NCBI GenBank assembly: GCA_030549175.1
Contig: JAUKUA010000001.1
Span: 2,852,001-2,916,000, forward strand
DNA: 64,000 nucleotides
Origin: Lasiosphaeris hirsuta
Taxonomy: Eukaryota > Ascomycota > Sordariomycetes > Sordariales > Lasiosphaeriaceae
Reading direction: 5' to 3'
Positions 1 to 13,681 of the stretch are shown here, piece after piece (position 1 is the first letter of the stretch; each line of letters opens with the position of its first letter). Under the pieces are notes generated by a model, which saw only the letters and a list, made by a program, of their open reading frames with translations, was not told the origin of the DNA and searched no databases. A program made the position numbers and the translations under genes.

Positions 1-162
1 CCGCCAAACTACCGCATTGACGTCAGGATGAAGGAGGGCACACATGCTCAAGATGAACAGGTCAACAAACAGCTCGCTGACAAGGAGAGAGTCGCTGCCG
101 CTCTTGAAAATGACTCCCTCCAGAGTGTAGTCAACACGATGCTTAAGACATGCGTAGTATGA
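1..162 (+). CDS. 3' end of an unidentified protein-coding gene (partial)
   Basis: Reading frame 1 is open from the first base to a TGA at 160-162 and encodes the last 53 residues of a protein. The peptide is hydrophilic and mostly charged, with a K-E-R-V-A-A-A-L-E segment that could form a short helix. I do not recognise the family. No splice acceptor is needed inside the segment, so it is treated as the end of a terminal exon whose 5' part lies outside the window. The support is only the open frame and its protein-like composition; it could be chance. Confidence 0.35.
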   Translation, partial: PPNYRIDVRMKEGTHAQDEQVNKQLADKERVAAALENDSLQSVVNTMLKTCVV

Positions 163-2023
163 ATGACATGCGGTAACAACCAGACGCATGATTTGGGGTG
201 CATGGTTGCCTAGACGCAAATCCTGTTCGCATCGGTGGCGTCAATAAAGATCTGATTCCGGGAAAGAAGTATGGAAATTGGATTGGTTGTGTTACCGTCA
301 ATCATCTTAAGCCTATCTTTGGGGTGCAGTCCAGCATTCTCACCGCATGTTTCACTGCGTAGGGTGTTTACCGAGTCTCCCTTGACAGACACTAAAGGCC
401 TGATATTACCCGGTGCAAATTCGGCGAAACAGTTTTCTGGTACGTCGGTGAACCTCTAAGCCACCCACTCGGCAGGCTTCCAGCTTTCCCCTTTTCTGTG
501 TGCGTGCGGCTCACTGGGAACCCCTACAGATGCTCTCCCGCGAGAATACCCCGTTCTGGCAGGGTTCTAGGGCACGTTTTCTTCGAATGGTCTGATCCCC
601 AGAGCCCCGTCCTAATTACCGTTTCGGAAACATGATTGTTGGTGAACAGGGTTGATGTTCCCTGTTTCGTGACATGGAAACCCCATAGTATAAGCATGTG
701 CAGTCAAAATATCGGTCCGCGCAACCCGATGCCTCGGCTCCTTCCGCCTGCCTTTTTTTTAATTTTGAGATTGGTACAGCATTATCAGTTCGAATTAAAA
801 GCGCTGGCACCAAACCCGCTGCCACCGGAAACATCCTTTGGGACCTTTTTTTTAAAAAAAAAATTTTTATGGTTTATATTTTACTGTTTACATGATGGAA
901 TCTATGGTATCATGCCGTGCGGATAATAAGAAGCTCTCAATATATGGTCTAATGGTGAGGCGAACTAATTAGTGGTCGTGGTGTCACAAGCATCTACTTA
1001 GCAGGAATGATGTGCTCTTTGTCAAGTTCGGCGTAAGGGGCAGAAGAGAAAATAAAATAACAGCCCCCTTCCCAACCCATTGGTTTCAAGACCGGCTCAA
1101 GGCCGGCTCAATTATAAGGAGAAAAGGGAAATTTTATCATAGCCTGTGAGCTGTTTCGACTTAGTGAGGGGCGATTTGCTAATGGTGCTTTGGTCGGGTT
1201 GTCGTCCTGCCCAAATCACGATGATTATTCGCCTCGTCTCATAACCCTTCCGGCTTTCCTGCTAGTCGCTTACTACAAACAGCCGTGAATATAGATTGTG
1301 TCTCAACACGCACACTGGTCCTACTCACTCCCTGTTCCCTGGAGAATAAAATGTGATGGTAGGAGTGGGCGATCCATCTGACGGGAAATCGGGATCTTAT
1401 TTGCAGAGTCTAGGGAACTTGCTCAGAAAAAAACCATGCAGAAAATAAACCCATCCGTGTTCGGAAAGTCTCGCCGAACCTGTATGATTATATCCAACGT
1501 CCTCCGGCTTGTTGTGATAACACACGTGTTTAGAAGTCTTGCTACTTGCTGGGAGCCTCTCTCACATCCTTCCTCCGTGGACAAAGACTTTGGGCACTCA
1601 CTAGGAAGTGGCAGGCGAGAAAGTTTTTAGCGTTCTTCAAACCAGATTCCTATAAAGACTCGGCCCGCCACTGTGAAGACGCCAGACTGCTGTTGACATT
1701 TTTATCCTGCATACGTCCGATATCCCCTCAGCCTTTGGTTTACTCCCATGGCTCCTATTGAAACATTAGCTGGTACTGTGGTGCCTTAGCACCGAGCCTT
1801 CTCGAGCTGAGGCTACGAATGATCGATCACTGCCCACAAGCTGCACACGCATGGCCAGACTCCCCTGCTGCTCTTCACGATAGATTCCTTGTACCTATCT
1901 TATCTCATGGATTCGGGTATTCTCCCTTCCCTGCTTGTTTGTACAGCAAAAAGAAAAGAAACCCCAAACCTCCTTTTCCCCATACCCATAAACGCCACGA
2001 CACGACATATCTCAAACCCCCCT
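163..2023. other. Gene-free stretch
   Basis: About 1.9 kb with only short, stop-interrupted frames of no protein-like character. It contains an A/T homopolymer patch near 846-875 and polypyrimidine runs. It holds the 3' flank of the partial upstream gene and of the minus-strand SNU114 gene. I see no RNA gene, transposon remnant or repeat. Confidence 0.5.
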
Positions 2024-5000
2024 TCACGCTTCCCCAAGCGTTCCACTCTCAACAAGACTTTGGTAGAACTCTGGCTCCAAGAATTTGGCCACGCTCACAT
2101 CCTCGCTCAGTCCCTTGCGCCGCCTCGTCTTGAGAACAAAGTCCCTTGCCGTCGCCTGGGCGTTTGCCATTTGCAGTGGACGCAGCACAATCTCCTTGTC
2201 CAGAGGGTCGCCGGGCACCACGTTCCAGCGGTCAAACACCAGACTCACCATGGCGTGGCCAGGCGTATTGATACGCAGATCTGTCTCAAACCCGAAGCTG
2301 TCAATCACAGGGATCAGGCCGCTAACGCGATACAACGGTGTGCCGGCGATGGGGCCGTCCGAGAGCACGTGGCCTCTGCGGCGAGCCAGGATGTTGTACA
2401 CGGTGCTGACGGCATCCTGGGGGCCCGTCATCGACATCGAATACATTGGTTCCATGAGGCGCGGCGACGCCATTAGGAAGGAGCTGTAGCATGCCCGCCG
2501 CGAAGTAGGGATGATCTGGCCACCACCGCGAAATATGGCTTCTTGCGCCAAGGCAACGTCAATCAGACGAAACTTAGTGTTGCGTATAGCTAATTACGAG
2601 AAAAGAACTGTTAGCTCGTGAAGACATACAACGCAGATGGAAGGATAGATGGATGTGATCGGGGCAGTGATTTTGATGGGGAAAAAATGCGAATAAGCGA
2701 GGCCAAGGGCTAGCAAGCTACCGGATGGAAGGCGGCGGCGGCGGCGGGGCGCGGGGGATTGGTTCGTCAGGCCGGCTGAGCGGACTGGGAAGGTGGGAGA
2801 GGAAAAGATGCGCTTCACATCACCCCTTGTCGTCCGAGATCCCCGCAAGTCGCTCCGAGAGGGGGCATCCTTGCCCTTCCCCAACCAACAGCCTTGTGGA
2901 TCTAACGCCGCAAGATACAGGACACTGGCCCATTCTCGCTTATTGAGCACAGGGGAAGCGGAGCCGGTAGATGAAATAGAGATAATGATTGTGGTTGGGC
3001 ATGGGGGCGAGATATGAGAACTCAATGCTTCTTTCAGCAGGTCTGGGCTCTTTCCTGAATCCTCTCGGGGGAAAGGGGGAAAGGGATGCAGCTTCCAGCT
3101 GATGGACTGGCAGTAGCACTGGATGGGGTTACAATGCAAGAGAAGGTTTAGAAAAAGACAACTCACGTTCTTCACATAGTGGGCCTTCCCGAGCTGCCCA
3201 ACTGAAGCCTTGGCGAATGGACTCCTTGACGGTATTGAGGCGCTTCTTGTCAACCTGGAGAACTGTCAGTTATCTTATATCAAGAAAGGCCTGGTCTAGA
3301 GACTGAGGGAATGGCACGCGCTACCTGGGAAAGCAGCTGCGTTTCTAGGGAGGGGTTTCGGCGTCACCTACCTCTGATGGGAGCGTGTCGTCCTGTAGTA
3401 TATTCGGGCCCATTTCGTCCGGCCCGAATGCCCAAATGCTTCGAGCTGCGAGAAGATCCCACCCATGCTTGTCCTCGAAGAACTTAGCCGTTTTCCGCAC
3501 TGGGTCGCGTATCTTGACAGTCCCCGACTCAATGTCCTTTGCGATACCGTCATCGAGCGGTTCGGCAACCATGGTGATGGTGTTTTTCTTGTTCGGTGTG
3601 ATTGCGTAGCACTTTGTCGCCGACATATCCTGTACTGTTTCGCAGAACCGGACGACTGGATCTGACACTCTAATCTCCATATCCGCGTAGAGCCGGCGTA
3701 GATCATGAAGAACGCAATCCAGGTAAAGCTCCCCTGTTCCAAGAATGATGTGTTCGCCCGACTCCTCAACCTTGGTGGTGATTAGGGGGTAACTCTTGTT
3801 GATCTTCCGGATCCCGTCGAGCATCTTGGGCAACTCGGATGGGTTGATAGGCTCAACGGCCACCTTCATGACAGACTCGGTGAAGTGGGTTAGAGGTTTG
3901 AAGATGTATGCATCCTCATCGTCTTCGAACTGCTTGTCTATTATTGTGGCGGTTTTGACAATGGAGTTGTCGACGCCACCAAGCAGGACCCAATTGCCGG
4001 CCGGTACCCCATCCGTTGGGATATTATATCGGGTCTCGGCGATGAAGACGTCAGCTATCCTGGCCATCGCCATGTCCTCCTCGTCGTCAATGGAATACCC
4101 TTCTCCGAGAACGCGAACCTCCGCACCAGGTCGTGCGATTCCACTCATTACTCGGCCAAACGAGTAAAAGCTCTTTGCGTCTGCCGTGTTATATAGCTTT
4201 GTGACGTAAACCACTAGTGGACCGTTTTGATCACACGCCTTCATTGCTTCGGCTACTTTGGTATCAAGGGGTCCTGTGTAGTACTGTTGGAGCTTATTCT
4301 CGGCGGCTTCCGCCGGCGATGGGATGTGTTGGCAGACCATGTCTACAAATCCGGTGGATGGTCCTGCAAACTTCGGTTAGCAGCTGTGAATGTTGCGATT
4401 TAGAAAGTAAACATACCAAAGAATTGCTCGCAGACTGCCTTTAAAAGAACAGTGGGGTCGGTTTTATAGAGAGATGGTTTGAGGAATATTCCGAGCTTCT
4501 CCAGGGTCCCCTTCAAAATCTCGGGGCTTTGGCTGATGGTGTGTGAATAGATCTTGTATATCGGCTCCAAGACGAAGTTGACGAAGGACCTCTTTGCACC
4601 CTCCTCGATCGCCTTCCTGGTGAAGGTCCGTTTCCCGGGGTTGAAGTAGATGTCGCCCCAGAGACGCTTGGCGAACTCTTCAACGTTGACGCCCCCAAAC
4701 CCGTCAGAGTACATCTTGGCAAAGGACTGTAGTGTGAAACACCAGCCCATGGATGTGCAGGCAAACAGCACATTCCCCTTTTCGGGACTCAGCCTCCTCT
4801 GCTCACCCTGGCCAGGAATTGTGTTTTCAATGACGGTGTTGACTTCTTCGATGACATGTTTCACCTTGTAATATGCGTCGTTGGGCGGCAACTTGAGCTC
4901 CAGAATTAGCCGGTCCATCTTGTTGACGATTAAGGTCAGGGGGATGTCTTCCAGCACTGCGTGCTTGATGATTTGTTCAGTGTTGATTTGGACTCCTTCA

Positions 5001-5908
5001 ACAACATCGACCACCAAGCATACCCCGTCGACTAGTCTGAAGGATGCCGCAACTTCATCGGCAAAGTCGACATGCCCCGGAGTATCGATGACATTGAAAA
5101 GATGTGATTTTCCCTTGGTGCTCGGCAAGACCAAGCTCATGGGCGAAGACTTGATGGATATCCCCCGTTCCCGCTCGAGAATATGAACGTCTGTGTACCT
5201 CAGCTGCTCGTCGCGGGTCTTGCCTGTCCGTTTCTCTAGCCTGTCGGCGATGGAATGGGTCTCCAGAACGAGCATGTCCATAAATGCCGTCTTGCCGTGG
5301 TGAAGCTGTCCAGCCAATGCAATATTGCGAATCTGTTCGGGGAAGTTCATCAAATCGGTCATAAAACTGCGGTTGAACAGTACTGGCGGAAGGTCAACCT
5401 CCTCGATGCTGAACTTCTTCTGCTCGACCGGGGCAATGATAGGTTGTGTCAGAGGCTGCGCATCCTCCTCTTGCACCATAGTCTCGACGTCCTCCCCATA
5501 CACTTGAGCGGCTGTCGGATAGTATTGCTTGTCCTCGTGGAGAATAACAGCATTCGAGGGCCCATCGTCTGTCTCCCGGGTTAGCAGCAGTTCCTGTGTG
5601 GATTGTATGTCTGCGGCTAGCTACCATCAATTTCCATCAACTCCTGGCCCGTGGCTTCGGGGGCTTCTTCTGGGTAATCGTCGTCGATGTAGTTGCCGCC
5701 ATCAATGCCAGGCTCAGACTCTTCCTCGGAGGCCTCCGCCTCTTCGCCACTAGCAGATCAAAAGTCAGCACATAAAGCGCATCCAGGAGGAACACCGATG
5801 TTAGGAGGGAATGCGACTTGTTCAATGGCTAAGCTGGCCTGGAGAGCTCGCACATAGTAGTAGTACGTACATGAAGTTTCCAAACTCGTCATATAGATCG
5901 TCATCCAT
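2024..5908 (-). CDS. SNU114: U5 snRNP GTPase Snu114 (EFTUD2/Cwf10 homologue)
   Basis: An EF-2-like GTPase of the U5 snRNP that controls spliceosome activation and disassembly in the nucleus. Six exons on the minus strand: 5908-5871, 5749-5625, 5568-4417, 4363-3372, 3254-3167 and 2589-2024, giving 986 residues, close to the family length. The start [14 protein letters not shown] is typical, followed by an acidic N-terminus. G1 is GQLHHGKT at about residues 141-148, G3 is DTPGH at 216-220 and G4 is NKMD at 270-273. The C-terminus has the [11 protein letters not shown] motif of the EF-2 domain IV/V region. Intron 5 (2590-3166) is 577 nt, far longer than the others (52 to 121 nt), with a good branch point (GCTAAC) near its 3' end. 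The gene is head-to-head with ERG10. Identification is firm; exon ends rest on splice motifs and frame. Confidence 0.95.
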
Positions 5909-6474
5909 GGTTGCAGTTTGTGTCTATACGACTTTGGTGAAGTGGTTTAGGTGTGGTCGCGTCGTCGTCAATCGGAAGGCTGAAAGTCGCTAGGGCAGTT
6001 TTTCGCGCCGCTGCAAGGCTGAGGATACCAACCTGGGTCAAAATTCTGGGCTGTCTGAGGCTGGCTCAGTTGCTTGGAGTGGACCCCACAGCGTTTCGGT
6101 GGTCATGTGGCGGGAGCACGGAGCCTTAGGTGCTTGGGTGCGTGCTAGTGTGTGTGCCTACCTAAAGTTCGATGTCTTGGTAGTGGCTTGATTGATGGGC
6201 TTGGCCCCCGGCATCGGATGGATGAGCGCTGCAGGGACGCGCTATGGCACTTACCACAAGTGGCCCATGCAGCCCATCGAAAAGAGGCGGGTTGGTGAAG
6301 GGCAGCTTTGGGGTTTGAGAAGCGGTGTACTCCGTATTTCTCATCGTTCCGATTATTAAACTCAACAATTTTCCCCTTGGAACGTGACCTTACAGAAAAC
6401 AAAGCACCTCCTCCCGACGAGACCCCAACATTCCCCAAACTTTCTCACCTTCCTGAACACACCCAGCCGCAAAC
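5909..6474. promoter_or_regulatory. Bidirectional promoter region between SNU114 and ERG10
   Basis: A 566-bp gap between two divergent start codons. It holds the 5' leaders and promoters of both genes. A TACTCCGTA element occurs near 6328-6336; its reverse complement (TACGGAGTA) occurs again near 54923. I cannot assign a specific transcription factor. Confidence 0.5.
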
Positions 6475-7876
<1,402 letters not shown>

Positions 7877-8314
7877 GTGGCTAGTTTTGTCTAAGCATGC
7901 TGCGTTTATGCCCTGATTAGAGAAAAAAACTTGCATTTGACATCTGATATGGATGAGGCCTCAAAATGAGGTTTAATCTTGGGCGGTTACAGCGTTGTTC
8001 GCGCTTGCAAAAAAGATTCACCTTCTGATATAAAAGTTGTGGCATTGATAGATCGGCAGCAACATCACGGCTCACCAAGGCCAGCCTTTAATATGAATCC
8101 GTCGATGAAGAACCTTGAAGGAATATTGGGCGAACGCCATTCGGCTAGTCCGTATTCCGGTGGATTTGTAGAGGGTGTTGCGTTCTCATAGTGCTTTCTT
8201 TTAAGACCACCCACTCTTAGTGTTCAAACCCATACCCTTCCTCGGGGTTCAGATGCTTCACTTCGCGGATACAAACGCGCTTCCTGCGTCCCCAGCTATG
8301 TGGCAGTTGCGACT
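7877..8314. other. Convergent 3' intergenic region
   Basis: 438 bp between the stop codons of ERG10 and the minus-strand WD40 gene. It holds only 3' flanks; I see nothing else. Confidence 0.5.
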
Positions 8315-9565
8315 TCAAGCACTTGGTCTCCAAGCCTTGATATAGCTATCCTCTCCCGCTGTGAACACAACTTGCTGCTCGTCGACGAAGCAGAAGCTTC
8401 GGACAAGCTCCGAGCCATGCGCCCCTGGAAGTCCAACCACGGTTTCGCTATCCAATCCCCACCCGGATGGGCCCTTTGCCAGATGAATCAACTGAAAAAT
8501 CTCTTGACTATCACCCGAGGGATATTTGGTTAGTGGATTTTCTGACTGGCAACGCAAAATAGGAAAAAGAATAAAACATACTCTTGTGAACCAGCCCCAA
8601 TGACAGCGCCTGCACCGCCCAGCTTCGGCGTCACGCCCGCAACATACTGACATCCCAGCGCAGCGCGGGCATCGCCAATATCGAGTGTAGCCGTACCCTT
8701 CTCCACACCCTCAGCGACATCATAGAGGGCAAACTTTTCGTCGTGCGAGAGCGCAAAGACTTCAGTGGCGTTCAGGAACCCAGCCTGATGCACCGAGCCG
8801 TGGTTGAGCGTCTGAATAACTGCCTCATCCTCGTCAGAGATTCGCGTGTCGCAAATATTGACAAGACCGTCGGTTGAGCCGGACAGGAGGAGATGGGAGG
8901 TTGTAGGATGAAACCCAAGCTGTGAGGAGTATTTAGCATGGGGGTCTTGGGGGCAATAAGGTGGGAGATTACCTCGGTTACATCGTCGCTATGGACTTCG
9001 TTGTATTGTGTTTTGGGTGTTGAGGACGACCGGAGATCCCTATGAGATGTTTAGGATATGTATGCCTCGTAAGAAGTATTTTACAGAGACTTGGCTCACC
9101 AGAGTAAAATTGACGCTTGGTGGTTTGCTAGTTCGGTACCAGCAGCCAAGGTATTTGTCTCGCTTGAGCAGGCGAGTGACAGAAAGCTAGGATGAGCTCC
9201 TAGGTATTGTGTCAATAAACCGATCTACCAATGGTAAATGAAAAGGGGGCTGGTTTACCCTTGACCTGTAGTACCTGGGCTTTTGCGGGATCATGTCTGA
9301 GATCCCACACCGAGATTGTGCCATTCTCACCCGTTGTAACTACTACCGATTCCGCAGTGTTATACGCCTTCGCGCTGGTGAGGTTGCCGTGGTTGGTTTG
9401 TATGCTCTTCAGCGGCCCCTGGCTCAGTCTTAGCGGGTCAAAGAGGCCGAGCCGTTGGTCAGACGATGTTGCAGCTAGTCCGGCTGAGAGAGGAAGTATA
9501 TCAAGAACATAAGTAGCTTCTGTGCCTGGGTATTTATACCCATCTACACAAGCTAACTGATACAT
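8315..9565 (-). CDS. WD40-repeat protein (WDR89-like)
   Basis: A single beta-propeller protein of 334 residues with no other domain. Five exons: 9565-9259, 9199-9100, 9039-8973, 8919-8582 and 8507-8315; the total is 1005 nt and in frame. WD-type blade endings are visible (ISVWDLR, ASILLWDLR, GLVNICDTR, IKAWRP). Order and length resemble the WDR89 family, whose molecular role is not established; the protein is presumably a scaffold. The last intron was placed by a CACTAAC branch point followed by GATAG at 8508-8510. The start at 9565 begins MYQLACVDGY and gives a complete first blade. The exact family assignment is tentative; the WD40 fold is secure. Confidence 0.8.
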
Positions 9566-10273
9566 ATTCTCTTGCCGTGGTTTTTCCTGGCCTAGTTTTT
9601 TTTTTCGTCTTATGATGTGTGGTGTAAAGTGTCAGGCGCCGACCACCACATTGGCTATGAACCAAAATCCGAGTTGTGAGCGGTGCCAAGTGCAGATGAA
9701 CAAGAAACTCAAGTATGCATGTGAAGGTGTTTCCAGCTCTCTGAACGTAGAAGAGTTTTGGGCCAAGGTTGAAGAGGATTTGTATGGGTCCCTTTGTTAT
9801 AAGAACATCTATCGGTGCATCCCAGGTCCCTGCAATCGATCTCCAAATAAATCCAACTGATGTTTGAGTTGCTGAGTTTTTGGAGAATCTCAAGTCTATC
9901 AAAACTCCTTACGAAGCTTGCCAGCTGGCCGCCAGCCGGCGGACATCTACCCTGTTTGACCACCTCAGCCGAGCTAGCTCTGCAGCAAGGTGGGATCTGC
10001 TGCGGGTGATCGGACAGCGAGCTGGGCTGGCGGTCCTACCCCTGTCGTAAAGCATCATTGGATTGGATTACGTGACCTGGGGGAAGGCCTGGCTTCTGGA
10101 CAGCTGGTATCTCCCATCGAGCTCCCCGAGCACCGCTGGCTCCTTTATCAACAAACAAGCACGGCCACGACCACGGCTCGCACCTGCCACCCACACTCCT
10201 TGTCGATGCTGGCATTTCAATGACGCCATAAAATGATAGCAATACTTCTTTTTTCCCTCCGCAATAGTCGACA
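9566..10273. promoter_or_regulatory. Divergent promoter region between the WD40 gene and HRD3
   Basis: About 700 bp between divergent starts. Only short frames of no coding character. It contains the promoters of both genes; I could not identify an unfolded-protein-response element with confidence. Confidence 0.4.
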
Positions 10274-12836
10274 ATGAGGCGACATCTCTTGTGGCTATCC
10301 CGTAAGCTGCCCAGCAACCACAGCGGCCCCAGCAGAGCTTCAGACTAACACTATGTATGCAGTGCTGTTGCAGGCCGCCGTCCCCTCCCATGCCGAGGCG
10401 CAAAACGATCAGAATGCTATAACCGCAGATTCCAATACTGGAAAGGGCGATGCCTTCCGCGCCGACGTTGCAGCTGCGGACCGCGGCCAAAATGTCCTCG
10501 GTATGGCTACCCAAGATTGCACCAGAGAGGGGGCGCGTTAGTCAGATGGCTAATGAGATGCAGGCGCCGATCTTGTCGATTCCGCTCTATCTGAGTTGCA
10601 GAAGATATACCAGCCGTTCCAGAACAGGATGCAAAAGCCCCAGGGCGTCTTCAATACTTTGCTGCATTTCGCCCTGAAGGCGGTTCCGACCCTCCGCCTG
10701 AGCGCCCCCACGACAGACGCTTCCGGGAATACCCTCAGCGGACCCCTTCTGCATGCTACTAAGCTCCTAGAGGAGTCTGCTGGCAAAAACAATTCCGATG
10801 CCCTGTTCCTCCTGGCCGAGCTCAACTTTTACGGCAACTACTCTCACCCGAGGAACTTTGACGCTGCATTCGGTTACTACGAGAAGCTAGCTATTCTCAA
10901 TGGAAACAGCTCAGCGCAGTACATGCTTGGACTCATGTACTCGACAGGAATCGGTGGCGCCGTGAAACAGGATCAGGCGCGCGCACTTCTCTACTATACC
11001 TTCGCCGCAGACCAGGGGCATGCGAGGGCCGAGATGACGGTGGCGCATAGGCATCATGCCGGAATAGCGACCCCGAAGAGCTGCGAGAACGCCGTCAAGT
11101 ACTACAAACGTGTCGCTGACAAGGCAATCGCCTGGTACCGGGCAGGTCCCCCCGGTGGCATGGGCTGGATATCGGAAGCCTACCGAATTGCAGACGAGTC
11201 TGGAGGGGTTTATGGAGAAGGTGCCAGTGTAGTTAGCTCCGGGCCCAATGCCGTCAAGGCACATCCCAACTCAGATGCATATGCTTCGATCGACGACATT
11301 ATCGAATATCTCGATCTCATGTCGCAAAAGGGCGATTTCAAAGCGTCATTCAACCTCGGGCGGCTTTACTACGAAGGGCAAAAAGGTCTACCGAAAAATT
11401 ACGACCTTGCCAGCCACTACTTCTTCATGGTTACCCGAAAATTCTGGAAAAAGGGTCGCATTGTTGACAATTACAAGACTGGCCTGGATAAATATGCCTG
11501 CAAGGCAGCCGGCTTCATCGGACGAATGCACATGAGGGGCGAGGGAGTCAAGCAGTCATTTCCGCTCGCCAAGTTGTGGTTTGAGCGTGGCATGACCCAC
11601 AGCGATGCACAGTCCCAATATGGCCTGGGCTTGATTCATCTTCACGGCTACGGAATCGACAAAAACATCGTCAAGGCCACCAATTTGCTCAAGTCAGCAG
11701 CTGATCAGGACTTCGCCCCTGCTCTGGTCCAGCTTGGCGCCCTTTACCTAGACCAAGGCTACGCAGACGACCCTGGAGCTGCCAACCATTACTTTGAGCT
11801 TGCTGCTAGGCACGTCAACCTCGAAGCATATTACTACATTGCAGAGATGAACTTTTTCGGAGTAGGCCGCGAGAAGTCGTGCACTTCAGCCGTGGCCTAC
11901 TACAAGAATGTTGCCGAACGGGCTGAGCCCCTCGTCTCATCCTGGACTGAGGCGAACTTGGCTTTCGAGGATGGCGATGACGAATTGGCCTTCCTTGAGT
12001 ATTTGACCGCCGCGGAACAAGGATACGAGAAGGCACAGAATAATGTTGCCTACATACTTGACCCGGAGCAGTCAAAACTTCCCATTCCAGATTGGCTGTA
12101 TCACCGGGCCCAAAGGCCAGCCCTCCTCCAGAATCCAACCCTCGCACTCATGTACTGGACACGCTCGGCCAGACAGGGAAATATTGACGCTCTCGTGAAG
12201 ATGGGCGACTACTATTTGTTAGGGATAGGCGCTAACGCCGACGTTGACAAGGCCGTCCAGTGCTACACTGGCGCATCGGAATATCACCAGAGTGCGCAGG
12301 CACTTTACAACCTGGGGTGGATGCACGAGAACGGCGTTGGTCTGAACCAAGACTACCATCTTGCTAAGCGGTATTATGACGAGGCACTAACGACAAACGA
12401 CGAGGCTTACCTACCCGTAACGCTTAGCCTGCTAAAACTGCGGGCAAGAAGTGCTTGGAATACCATCACGAACGGGCGGATCAACTCTATTCAGGATGAG
12501 CCAGGTAAGATGTCCTTCGCCATTTTGTTACTGTTAGAACTACCGGGACTAACTCACATCTTCCACCAGCCCTCGAGAAAGATTGGTCCCTCAGTGAGTG
12601 GATTACAAACTTTTTGCAAGACGACATGATGTACTATGAGGGTGACGAGCAGTACGATGAGATATATGATGACGGGATGCCAGGCGGCGATGGAGGTGGA
12701 TACGGCGAATTAGATGACGGCATTGTTGAAAGTATCGTGATTGTCGGGCTCGTCACGGCGCTCGTCTGTTTAGTCATGTACCGTCAGCAGAGACAACAAG
12801 CTGCGCGAAGACAAGAAGAAGAGCAGAGGCAGCAGC

Positions 12837-12927
<91 letters not shown>

Positions 12928-13048
12928 CGGAGTCAATCATGGGGATGCGGCAGCAGGGGGCCACCAGGGGAATCAACAAGGGGGAGGTGGGTTCTTTGCA
13001 CAGCCAGGCGATTTTGCCCAGTGGGGCGCAAATGCCGTCGGGCACTAA
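10274..13048 (+). CDS. HRD3: ERAD adaptor Hrd3/SEL1L, with C-terminal polyglutamine tail
   Basis: The ER-membrane partner of the Hrd1 ubiquitin ligase, which recruits misfolded luminal glycoproteins for degradation. Four exons: 10274-10301, 10363-10500, 10564-12504 and 12570-13048, giving 861 residues. Exon 1 is only 28 nt and begins a signal peptide (MRRHLLWLSLLLQAAVPSHA). The luminal part consists of Sel1-like repeats, for example ALFLLAELNFYGNY and AQYMLGLMYSTGIGG. One transmembrane helix lies at about residues 757-773 (SIVIVGLVTALVCLVMY). The cytosolic tail is Arg/Gln/Glu-rich, then 32 consecutive glutamines (about 790-821), then a Gly/Gln-rich end. Signal peptide, repeats and tail helix in this order identify Hrd3. 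The glutamine tract is unusual and may vary between strains. Confidence 0.93.
12830..12925 (+). repeat. CAA/CAG trinucleotide repeat coding polyglutamine
   Basis: 32 uninterrupted glutamine codons: CAG CAG, then a long CAA run, then a CAG run at the 3' end. The repeat lies in frame in the cytosolic tail of HRD3. The CAA-to-CAG switch divides it into two nearly pure microsatellites, so length polymorphism is expected. Confidence 0.95.
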
Positions 13049-13681
13049 CATGGTTAATGGGTAATGAATATGAACTTTGGGATTGTAAGGTACACAGTAA
13101 ACCCCCCCCCCCCAAAAAGAAAAAAAAAAAAAACCAGTATCTGCATCGAGCGGCGGCGTATGGTTACATAGAAACGAATTATAAGGATTTTGGTTGGCGA
13201 CTGCAGAGGGTAGAAACAACGCGAGCTTTCACCGGGTAATGAGTCAGTGGTGGGGGTCAGAGCGGTTTGTAGAAAATGCAGCGATGGCCGCATTGAAATG
13301 CTTCTTTCTACTCTTCGCAAATTTTCTCTCTGTAGGCTGTATTTCTTCTCTGCGACGTGTATCATGCAGCCGTCCACATTCGATAAACGACCACTTGCAC
13401 AGTACGTAGCGGGAGATCTGGCAGGCAAGGTCGGGTTGATCTCACATGGCTCGGCACTCGGACCGTGCCTTCCACTTTTCTAGAACCAACTTCATGTCCA
13501 TGCTCTCATTATTTACACCCACCCTATATGCTACACGCTATCTTACTTCGATTACCATCATCACCTTTCAGTGTCACTGCCGCCGCCGCCGAAGTCTACG
13601 GCAATACGGTCTCATTATTCCCAGTCTCGAGCCTGCTTCTACTTTGATGTTAGAAGATGCGTCATAACAGACGTCTACATT
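13049..13681. other. Intergenic region with C12 and A-rich runs
   Basis: About 630 bp between HRD3 and SFR1. It contains a C12 run at 13102-13113 directly followed by an A-rich run to about 13132. The promoter of SFR1 lies here, with a TGAGTCA heptamer near 13246. The frame upstream of the SFR1 ATG is open to about 13571 but its sequence is not protein-like. Confidence 0.4.

Noticed and set aside
2594..3253. Minus-strand open frame across intron 5 of SNU114
   Set aside because: It begins at a TTG in another frame than the exon and shows no family features; the flanking exons join correctly without it.
13571..13681. Upstream extension of the SFR1 frame
   Set aside because: The added residues are not conserved-looking, and the ATG at 13682 gives the typical basic Ser/Pro N-terminus.
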